This document shows, in pieces, positions 1-5,042 of a stretch of DNA of 5,042 nt. This DNA comes from Opitutaceae bacterium. Lineage in GTDB: Bacteria; Verrucomicrobiota; Verrucomicrobiia; Opitutales; Opitutaceae. The first letter of the stretch is position 1. Each line of letters opens with the position of its first letter. The notes below the pieces were generated by a model. That model had not been told where the DNA came from and searched no databases. It was given only the letters and a program-made list of their open reading frames with translations. The translations under genes were made by a program, and so were the position numbers. Location of the stretch: assembly GCA_031272375.1 (NCBI GenBank), contig JAISTY010000146.1:1-5042 (forward strand), written 5' to 3'.

Positions 1-487
1 AGAGGAGGGCCTGCCACATGCCGTCGGAGAGGGCGCGGGCGGTGGCGTATTGACCGCCTTGCATGAAGGCGTGGAAGGTGAGGCCCATGCCGAGGACGGT
101 GCCGAGGAGGCCGACGAGGGGGGCGGCCTGTGCGATGGCGGCGAGGGAGCCGAGGCGGCGTTCGAGGGCGGGGAGTTCGACGACGGCGGCCTCCTGGACG
201 GCGAGGCGCATTTTGGTCTCGTCGTCGCGGGCGTGGAGGAGGGCGGCCTTGACGACGGCGGCGACGGGGCCGGGGGTCTCCTCGCAGACGGTAAGAGCCT
301 CGATGACGCGGCGTTTGGAGAGGATGTTTTTGATGCCGTCAACGAAGAGGGTGGCGCGGATTTGTCCGCGGTGGAGGTAGAAGGCGCGTTCGATGACGAG
401 GACGACGAGGAGGGCGGCCATGAGGAGGAGCACCCACATCATCGGGCCGCCGCGGGAGAGGAGGGAGAGGTCGAAGGAGGAGGGCAT
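1..487 (-). CDS. MotA/TolQ/ExbB proton-channel family protein, partial (N-terminal part)
   Basis: The minus strand reads open from an ATG at 487-485 to the left edge, giving 162 codons of a protein whose C-terminus lies outside the window. Residues about 16-34 (MMWVLLLMAALLVVLVIER) form a first membrane helix. A cytoplasmic stretch follows with TPGPVAAVVKAALLHARD at 71-88. Residues about 110-140 carry the family hallmark SLAAIAQAAPLVGLLGTVLG, the second helix with the conserved GT. The final residues (ARALSDGMWQALL) lead into the third helix, which is cut off. Such proteins sit in the inner membrane and, with an ExbD/TolR partner, use the proton motive force to drive TolA- or TonB-type envelope work. 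The partner gene would be expected just beyond the left edge. TolQ and ExbB cannot be told apart from this fragment. No Shine-Dalgarno sequence precedes the start. Codons are mostly C-ending, as in nusA. Confidence 0.9.
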   Translation of the reverse strand, partial: MPSSFDLSLLSRGGPMMWVLLLMAALLVVLVIERAFYLHRGQIRATLFVDGIKNILSKRRVIEALTVCEETPGPVAAVVKAALLHARDDETKMRLAVQEAAVVELPALERRLGSLAAIAQAAPLVGLLGTVLGMGLTFHAFMQGGQYATARALSDGMWQALL

Positions 488-646
488 GGCGGTGGAAGGT
501 TGGGGTCGGATTTGGAACGGAAGTCGGGGCGGAGGGGAGGATTTTCTGACCAGTGGCGCGAAAGGGCGGCGGGAGGGTTTTGCCGGCGGGCGGGGGAATT
601 TCGGCTTTCCGTTTGGGGCGCGCGGGGTTTTTCCTCCGCGCATCCC

Positions 647-727
647 GCCCGGGTGGTGGAACGGCAGACACGAGGGTCTTAGAAGCCCTTGCCGGAAGGC
701 GTGCAGGTTCGAGTCCTGTCCCGGGCA
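647..727 (+). tRNA. tRNA-Leu (anticodon UAG)
   Basis: A complete class II tRNA folds by eye. The acceptor GCCCGGG (647-653) pairs fully with CCCGGGC (720-726), and the discriminator is A727. The D stem is GTG/CAC (656-658 with 669-671), with GG in the D loop. The anticodon stem AGGGT/GCCCT (673-677 with 685-689) closes the loop CTTAGAA, which places the anticodon TAG at 680-682. The long variable arm GCC-GGAA-GGC (691-700) is typical of leucine tRNAs. The T arm is GCAGG-TTCGAGT-CCTGT (703-719). UAG reads CUA and CUG and, depending on modification, other CUN codons. The bases after the discriminator are TTCC, so the CCA end must be added by the nucleotidyltransferase. I see no convincing promoter or terminator of its own; prmA begins 88 bases downstream on the same strand. 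Confidence 0.96.
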
Positions 728-737
728 TTCCGAAAAC

Positions 738-772
738 GGGGGCGCGGGCGGGTTCCGGGGAAGGGCGGGGGG
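738..772 (+). other. Potential G-quadruplex (six G-tracts) between tRNA-Leu and prmA
   Basis: The plus strand holds G-tracts of 5, 3, 3, 4, 3 and 6 bases (738-742, 746-748, 750-752, 757-760, 763-765, 767-772). They are separated by loops of 3, 1, 4, 2 and 1 bases. This meets the standard four-tract G-quadruplex pattern with spare tracts. It lies in the non-coding gap, so if the tRNA and prmA are co-transcribed it would sit in the prmA leader RNA. The pattern is seen directly. That it folds or acts is inference, and high GC makes chance occurrence plausible. Confidence 0.45.
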
Positions 773-800
773 ATTTTTGTTTGCGCGGGCAATGGGCGCG

Positions 801-806
801 GGGAGG
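801..806 (+). promoter_or_regulatory. Shine-Dalgarno site of prmA
   Basis: GGGAGG lies nine bases before the ATG at 816. It decides between that start and the in-frame ATG at 792, which has no comparable site. It is the only clear Shine-Dalgarno sequence before a gene start in this window. Confidence 0.7.
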
Positions 807-815
807 CTCCGGGGC

Positions 816-1715
816 ATGAGCTTGTTTGAAATCAAAACGGGGATCGCGCCGGAGAACGCCGGGCTGGTCGGGGAGCTGCTGGTCGAGCTGGGCGTCCCCA
901 ACTGGAGCGTGACGGAGGATGTCGTCGCGAGGAAGGCGTGGCTTTCCGGCGTTTTCGAGGACGCGTTCGAGGCGCAGGAGGAATGGATGGATTTGCTGCC
1001 GCTGCTCGACGAGCTGCGGGTGGGGACGACGGAGCGGCGCATCCCCGCGCGGCGGTTGGAGGAGGAGGAGTGGCGCGACAGCTACAAGCGGCACTTTCAC
1101 GCGTCGCGGTTTGGGCGGCTGCATTGGATTCCCGAATGGGAGCGCGGGACGGCGGCGCTGCCGGAGGGGGATGTCGCGGTGTGGCTCGATCCGGGGCTGG
1201 CGTTCGGCACGGGGAACCACGAGACGACGCGCCTGTGTTGCGAGCGGCTCGTGGCGGCGGCGGAGCGGCTCGGCGACAAAAAGGCGGAGGCGCATGTCGT
1301 GGACGCCGGCTGCGGCTCGGGGATCCTGGCGTTGTCGGCGGCGCGGCTCGGGTTCGCGCAGATAGCGGCCTTTGACAACGACCCGGAAGCCGTGCGCGTC
1401 AGCAAGGAGAACGCGGAATTGAACGGGCTGTCGGGGGCGGTCGGGTTTTTCGGGGACGACCTTGCGGGCGGGGTGCGCGACCGCCGCGGGGCGGTGGATT
1501 TGCTGCTGGCGAACATCCAGGCCGACGTGCTCCTGCGGTTTTCCGACGAGCTGCTGCGCGCGATGGCGCCGGGCGGGGAGCTGGTTTTGAGCGGCATCCT
1601 GGCGGAGGAGGTGGAGCGGGTGGGGAAGGTTTTCCGCGACAAGGCGCCGGGGTGGAACGCCGAAAGCCGGACGCTTGGGGACTGGGCGGATCTGGTGTTG
1701 CGAAGGCCGGCGTGA
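816..1715 (+). CDS. prmA: Ribosomal protein L11 methyltransferase PrmA
   Basis: This encodes a 299-residue cytoplasmic enzyme that uses S-adenosylmethionine to methylate ribosomal protein L11; the family is usually close to 290-300 residues. The N-terminal substrate-recognition region spans about residues 1-115. The signature DPGLAFGTGNHETT is at 125-138. The SAM-binding motif VVDAGCGSGILALSAARLG is at 161-179, followed by the acidic turn AFDNDPEAV at 185-193. Motif IV is LLLANIQADVLL at 229-240, and GGELVLSGIL is at 253-262. The frame stays open upstream to 393, but that extension runs through the tRNA and is not coding. The ATG at 816 has a good ribosome binding site and gives the normal N-terminus (MSLFEIKTG). 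The NH in the signature replaces the TH of E. coli, a position that varies in the family. Codons are rich in G-ending forms, unlike nusA. The gene ends 21 bases from the convergent stop of the next gene, and I see no clear terminator between them. Confidence 0.96.
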   Translation: MSLFEIKTGIAPENAGLVGELLVELGVPNWSVTEDVVARKAWLSGVFEDAFEAQEEWMDLLPLLDELRVGTTERRIPARRLEEEEWRDSYKRHFHASRFGRLHWIPEWERGTAALPEGDVAVWLDPGLAFGTGNHETTRLCCERLVAAAERLGDKKAEAHVVDAGCGSGILALSAARLGFAQIAAFDNDPEAVRVSKENAELNGLSGAVGFFGDDLAGGVRDRRGAVDLLLANIQADVLLRFSDELLRAMAPGGELVLSGILAEEVERVGKVFRDKAPGWNAESRTLGDWADLVLRRPA

Positions 1716-1736
1716 GGCGCGGCGCGGGTTGCCGGG

Positions 1737-3319
1737 CTACTCCGCCTCCCGCTCGCTTTTCAACTCATCCAACCACGCCGGGTCCTTTTCGGAAACCCAA
1801 ACGCGGACGCGTTCCGGCGCCTCCCAGCCGTCCCGCAGCGGCGACGGCGCCTTGTCGCCGCCAAGGGTGACGCCCAGCCAGTCCCGTATCAGGAGGTAGT
1901 TGTTGCCCGTTGAATACAACCCGTTGATCACGCCGGTTTTCACGGGCGCGGACACCGCCGGCGACCACCAGATCCACAACGGAATCTCAAACGCCTCGCG
2001 ATACGCCTTCCGTCCGAACACATACCGGTATTTGAAATGCCCCCGCCGCGCCGCGCGCATCAGGGCGTGGTCGGAATAATACAAAACCGACGCCCTTGCG
2101 CCGGCGAGCCGCGCGAAGATTTCCCCGATGAGGTGATCGGTGTAATGGATGGAGTTGTCGTATTCGTCGTCCATGCCGTTCCCGCCGGTGAACTTGGCGA
2201 AGGCGCGCGGGTATTTTTCGCCGGGCGGCTCGTGGCTGCCGTCAATGTGCAGGAGAATCAATTTCCGCCCCGGCGACGCCAACGCGGCGTCCAGTTCCGG
2301 CAGCGCGGCGCCGTCGTGTTTTCCGCGCACCCATGCCAGTTTCCCCGCCATGCCCGCGATGTCGCTGATCGTCGAGCGCCACAGCCCGGCGGAGCTTTGC
2401 TTGCTGATCCAAAACGTGGCGAACCCGGCGGCGTTGGCCAGGGCGACGACATTGTCCGCCGGATTGTCCAAAACCTCCCCGCGCCCCTCCGCGGCGGAGG
2501 TCCGGCACAACGACAGCGGCACCGAGGCGAGGGTTCCCGCCGCCGGGGAGACGGCGTTTGTGAACCGCAACATCCTCGAAACCGCCGCGTCCTCGCGGGG
2601 CGTCGTGTCCCGCCCGTAGCCGTAAAGCCCCATGTTCGCCCGCCGTGCCGACTCGCCGATGACAATCACGTAAGTCTCGACACCCGTCTCTTGCACGGTG
2701 ATGTTATATGTTGGAATAGAGAGAGTTATCCCCACCCCCCGGCGTTTTCCGCCGCGCGCAGGAGCGTCCCGGCATTGTAAAACGGCGTTTTGGTGAGCGC
2801 CATCGCCACCGCGCCGACGCCGGCGCCGCGCTTGGAAAAGTTGTGCGCGAAAATCGCCGCGCCCAAAACGGCCAGCGCGACGGAGGCGGCGGCCTGGAGC
2901 CTCACGGGCAGCGTCCGCGAGGCGCGCCGCGAGACCCACAACGCCGCGGCGAACGCCGCCGCGAAGACCGGAAACCAGACCCAATGCCAGCCGGCCATGC
3001 CCGCGGCCTCGGCGGGGTTGGTCTGCAAAACGGCCGCCGCCATGTCCGGCACGAAGGGCGAGTCGTATTCGGCCTTGCACAGCAGCGACACCGTCAGGTT
3101 CAGCGCCCAGAGCGCCGCGCCCAGAACCGCGAGGATCCGCGACCATCCCGACCGCCAGCAAAGCGCGGAGAACAGCCAGCCCAGCGCGCCCGTCGCGGCG
3201 ATTGCCAGCCACGAGGCCGGGCGCGGGTTCCCGCACAGCGGCGCGAGGGAAAGCGGAAGGAGGAGGAGCCAGGCGGCGGCCTTGCCGGGCATGGGGGAGG
3301 TTTTCCCGCGGGAATTCAT
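1737..3319 (-). pseudogene. Phosphoethanolamine transferase (EptA/CptA-like), split by a frameshift
   Basis: The family moves phosphoethanolamine from phosphatidylethanolamine onto lipid A, core sugars or other envelope acceptors, at the outer face of the inner membrane. From the ATG at 3319 the first frame encodes five hydrophobic helices at about residues 14-30, 35-55, 60-80, 111-129 and 142-160, with a conserved-looking [17 protein letters not shown] loop at 85-101. It then stops at TAA 2728-2726. The catalytic domain continues in another frame to the TAG at 1739-1737. It has VIVIGESARRANMGLYGY (218-235, metal-ligand Glu), SPAAGTLASVPLSLC (258-272, Thr263 the likely nucleophile), LLHIDGSHEPPGEKYP (356-371), YYSDHA (414-419) and EIPLWIWWS (445-453). 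Joining the frames with one extra G at 2735-2740 gives 527 residues, close to full family length. SDHA replaces the usual SDHG. The start could instead be 3391 or 3292; no clear Shine-Dalgarno decides. The acceptor is unknown. It may be a true pseudogene, a phase-variable gene in its off state, or a sequencing error. Confidence 0.85.
2730..2740 (-). repeat. G6-T-G4 tract at the frame break of the phosphoethanolamine transferase
   Basis: Read on the minus strand this is GGGGGGTGGGG, followed at once by ATAA. The membrane-domain frame reads GCC GGG GGG TGG GGA TAA and stops. One more G in either run gives GGG GGG GTG GGG ATA ACT and enters the catalytic frame. The frame change must lie upstream of the TAA at 2728-2726, so the nearby CTCTCTCT repeat just downstream cannot be its cause. 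Short G runs are prone to slippage in replication and to miscalls in sequencing. Confidence 0.75.
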
Positions 3320-3350
3320 TTGCGCCGGAGCATTTTTCCAAAGGCGCCCC

Positions 3351-3356
3351 TTGACA
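3351..3356 (+). promoter_or_regulatory. Possible -35 element (TTGACA) upstream of nusA
   Basis: A perfect TTGACA lies in the gap between the divergent transferase and nusA. At the normal 17-base spacing the sequence is CACCTT, a poor match to TATAAT, so only half of a sigma-70-type promoter is visible. Transcription from here would pass through the terminator hairpin at 3407-3434 before reaching nusA. The reverse strand reads TTGTCA over 3357-3352, so the site could serve either direction. Treat it as a hint only. Confidence 0.25.
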
Positions 3357-3406
3357 AGCCCGCGCGCGCCCACCACCTTGCGCGCACTCAATCACGTTCA
3401 CTTCCC

Positions 3407-3434
3407 AAGTGGGCCTCCGGCCCGCTTTTTTTTT
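3407..3434 (+). terminator. Intrinsic terminator / putative attenuator in the nusA leader
   Basis: AAGTGGGCC (3407-3415) pairs with GGCCCGCTT (3419-3427) around a TCC loop. This is a nine-pair stem with one G-T wobble, followed directly by nine T's (3426-3434). It is directional: the opposite strand has no T-run after the stem. No plus-strand gene lies within 1.7 kb upstream that needs termination. The 39 bases between the T-run and the nusA start show no promoter. I infer that nusA transcription crosses this hairpin, making it a candidate attenuator. NusA stimulates hairpin-dependent termination, so autoregulation is an attractive but unproven reading. Confidence 0.8.
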
Positions 3435-3473
3435 CCATCCAACCCGCAACCTCCCGACAATCCGACAACCACA

Positions 3474-4715
3474 ATGAGCAGCGAAATCCTTTCCGTCCTC
3501 GAATACATGGAGAAAGAGAAGAACATCCGGCGCGACGACATGATTGCGACCATCGTCAACGCCATCAAGGCCGCCGCCCTCAAGGGCGTCAATTCGGGCC
3601 AGGAGCTTAAAATCGAAATCAATCCGAAAAACGGCCGCCTCCACGCCTGGTCCCTCCTCAAAATCGTGGACTCCATCAGCGACCCCAAGACCGAAATCCA
3701 CATCGAAAAGGCCCGCGCCATCAACCCCGACGCCCAGCTCGGCGGCATCCTCGAAAAGGAAATAGACCCCGCCTACCTCGGCCGCATCGCCGCCCAGACC
3801 GCCCGCCAGGCCATCATGCAGAAACTGCGCCAGTTCGAGAAAGACCGCATCTACGACGACTTCAAGGACACCGTCGGCTCCATCGTCACCGGCACCGTCC
3901 GCCGCAAGGAGCGCGGCGACGTTTTCATTGATCTCGGCAAGGCCGAGGCCGTCCTCCCCCGCAGGGAGCAAATCCCCGGCGAGGAATACAATCCGGGCGA
4001 CAACATCCGCTGCCTCCTCCTCGAAATCGAGAGCTCCACCCGCGGCCCCGAACTCCTCCTCTCCCGCGCCAGCCCCAAGTTTGTCCGCAAACTCTTCGAC
4101 CTTGAGGTCGCCGAAATCGCCGACGGCACCGTCCAAATCCAGGCCTTCGCCCGCGAACCCGGCTACCGCACCAAAATCGCCGTCGTCTCCACGGACCCCA
4201 AGGTGGACCCCGTCGGCGCCTGCGTCGGCACCCGCGGCTCCCGCGTCAAAACCATCGTCCGCGAGCTTAACGGGGAGAAAATAGACATCATCAATTACTT
4301 CCCCGACCCGAAGGAACTCCTCCTCGAAGCCCTCAAACCCGCCGTCCCCAAAGAGGTTCAGGTGGACGAACGCGCCCGCCGCATCGCCGTGAAGGTCTCC
4401 TCCGACGACCTCGCCATCGCCATCGGACGCCGCGGCCAGAACGCCCGCCTCACCTCCAAACTCATCGGCTGGCGCCTCGACATTGACGAGTTCCAAACCG
4501 CCGTCGCCGACCCCCGCGCCGCCGCTGCCGAGGGCCTCCTCAAGGCCTACCCGCCCCTCGGCGCCGACCTGGCCGGACGCCTCGTCGCCATCGGCATCAC
4601 CTCGCCCGCCGCCTTCGAGGGCGTCACCGCCGAGGACCTCACCGCCGACGGCTTCACCGGGGACGAGGCGGCCAGGATCCTCGAATGCGTCGCGGGGGGC
4701 GCCGCCGACGCCTGA
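3474..4715 (+). CDS. nusA: Transcription termination/antitermination factor NusA
   Basis: This encodes a 413-residue RNA-polymerase-binding factor that modulates pausing, intrinsic termination and antitermination. The N-terminal polymerase-binding domain covers about residues 1-130 ([20 protein letters not shown] near its start). The S1 domain follows at about 134-200 ([20 protein letters not shown], then [13 protein letters not shown]). KH1 is at about 225-275 with the core [21 protein letters not shown]2 is at about 300-340 with [20 protein letters not shown]. The tail (358-405) looks like a helix-hairpin-helix-type segment ([15 protein letters not shown], then AARIL). It is longer than the roughly 370-residue B. 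subtilis protein but lacks the two full acidic repeats of the 495-residue E. coli one. The ATG start gives the normal N-terminus; the upstream open frame is antisense to the transferase. No Shine-Dalgarno precedes it, only an A/C-rich leader. infB follows after 47 bases, so the two probably share a transcript. Codons are strongly C-ending. Confidence 0.97.
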   Translation: MSSEILSVLEYMEKEKNIRRDDMIATIVNAIKAAALKGVNSGQELKIEINPKNGRLHAWSLLKIVDSISDPKTEIHIEKARAINPDAQLGGILEKEIDPAYLGRIAAQTARQAIMQKLRQFEKDRIYDDFKDTVGSIVTGTVRRKERGDVFIDLGKAEAVLPRREQIPGEEYNPGDNIRCLLLEIESSTRGPELLLSRASPKFVRKLFDLEVAEIADGTVQIQAFAREPGYRTKIAVVSTDPKVDPVGACVGTRGSRVKTIVRELNGEKIDIINYFPDPKELLLEALKPAVPKEVQVDERARRIAVKVSSDDLAIAIGRRGQNARLTSKLIGWRLDIDEFQTAVADPRAAAAEGLLKAYPPLGADLAGRLVAIGITSPAAFEGVTAEDLTADGFTGDEAARILECVAGGAADA

Positions 4716-4762
4716 CGCGCCCGCGGGACAAGCCGCCGCGCCCCCATTTCCAACCAAACACC

Positions 4763-5042
4763 ATGAGCAGCACCACAGCGCGAACCATCCGCATCCACGA
4801 ACTCGCCAAGAAAATCACCCTCGGCGACGGGGAGTTCCTCGCCCGCGCTCACGAGCTTGGCCACCTCAAGGACGTCACCGAGCCGTTGGAGATCAAAAAA
4901 GCCCTGTGCGCCGTCCTCAAGGAAATGGGCTGCGACGTGAAATCCGTCTCCAGCACCGTCGGCCTCCTCATTTCCGACGAGATTTTGGACAAATTCGCCG
5001 GGCGCAACAAAGCCCCCGCGCCCGCTCCCGCCGAGCCGCCCC
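4763..5042 (+). CDS. infB: Translation initiation factor IF-2, N-terminal fragment
   Basis: The ATG at 4763 opens a frame running off the right edge, showing 93 residues. TIRIHELAKKI at about 8-18 is the typical opening of the IF2 N-terminal module. MGCDVKSVSSTV at 55-66 matches its usual ending, and an Ala/Pro-rich linker starts at about 83. The position right after nusA is the classic one. The GTPase domain lies outside the window. IF2 places initiator tRNA on the small ribosomal subunit. Oddly, RIHELAK and CDVKSVSST are about 40 residues apart, whereas the module usually places them closer, which suggests an extra 20-25 residues. There is no Shine-Dalgarno: the leader CCAACCAAACACC resembles the one before nusA, and both proteins start with ATGAGCAGC. 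Identification relies on the N-terminal module and synteny. Confidence 0.85.
   Translation, partial: MSSTTARTIRIHELAKKITLGDGEFLARAHELGHLKDVTEPLEIKKALCAVLKEMGCDVKSVSSTVGLLISDEILDKFAGRNKAPAPAPAEPP

Noticed and set aside
560..646. Promoter of tRNA-Leu
   Set aside because: A TTGCCG at 580-585 could be a -35, but the matching -10 position is TTTCCG-like; this is not enough to call.
50..682. Plus-strand open frame rich in Gly, Glu, Asp and Ala
   Set aside because: It is the reverse-complement shadow of the TolQ-like gene and overlaps the tRNA; no domain is visible.
647..727. tRNA-Leu as an integration (att) site
   Set aside because: No integrase, no direct repeat of the tRNA 3' end elsewhere in the window, and only housekeeping genes around it.
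393..815. In-frame upstream extension of prmA
   Set aside because: It runs through the tRNA gene and antisense to the TolQ-like gene, and the normal PrmA N-terminus and the SD site both fix the start at 816.
1716..1736. Terminator between the convergent prmA and transferase genes
   Set aside because: Only a weak five-pair CCGGC/GCCGG match with a long loop and no T-run is visible.
2708..2726. CTCTCTCT dinucleotide repeat (minus strand) as the cause of the frame change
   Set aside because: It lies downstream of the TAA that ends the first frame, so a length change there could not restore the reading.
2037..2780. Plus-strand open frame of 247 codons antisense to the transferase
   Set aside because: The Arg/Pro/Gly-rich composition without motifs fits a GC-rich shadow; the opposite strand carries clear family motifs.
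2790..3473. Upstream extension of the nusA frame
   Set aside because: It is antisense to the transferase membrane domain and crosses the terminator; NusA homologues start at the residues encoded from 3474.
1737..4757. Minus-strand open frame of about 1000 codons spanning nusA and the transferase
   Set aside because: Only the part from about 2735 down to 1737 encodes family motifs. The rest is antisense to nusA, with low-complexity Gly/Ala/Asp/Glu composition expected from GC-rich codons read backward.

Overview
The window is a compact, GC-rich bacterial chromosome segment with housekeeping genes and no mobile element, CRISPR array or integrase. I infer a Verrucomicrobiota-like organism, possibly Opitutales. 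That rests on the GC-rich, C-ending codon style, the nusA-infB pair without an adjacent rimP, and the lack of Shine-Dalgarno sequences before those genes. The placement is tentative.

Layout, left to right. (1) On the minus strand, positions 1-487 hold the N-terminal 162 codons of a MotA/TolQ/ExbB-family proton-channel subunit, cut by the window edge. (2) On the plus strand, 647-727 is a complete tRNA-Leu(UAG) with no encoded CCA. (3) Between the tRNA and the next gene lies a run of six G-tracts (738-772) matching the G-quadruplex pattern. (4) prmA, the ribosomal protein L11 methyltransferase, occupies 816-1715 on the plus strand. (5) Convergent to it, on the minus strand (1737-3319), is a phosphoethanolamine transferase of the EptA/CptA sulfatase-fold type. 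Its five-helix membrane domain and its catalytic domain lie in different reading frames. The switch falls at a G6-T-G4 tract near 2730-2740, and one missing G explains it exactly. (6) Divergent from it, on the plus strand, are nusA (3474-4715) and the start of infB (4763 to the window end). A strong intrinsic terminator hairpin with nine T's (3407-3434) sits 39 bases before the nusA start.

Functionally, tRNA-Leu, PrmA, NusA and IF2 all belong to translation and transcription. The TolQ-like protein and the phosphoethanolamine transferase are envelope functions. The two points most worth following up are the frameshifted transferase, which could be phase variation, decay or a sequencing error, and the terminator in the nusA leader, which has no upstream plus-strand gene to terminate and so looks like an attenuator.

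No undescribed multi-gene system is visible. The many other long open frames are antisense or out-of-frame shadows expected at this GC content.
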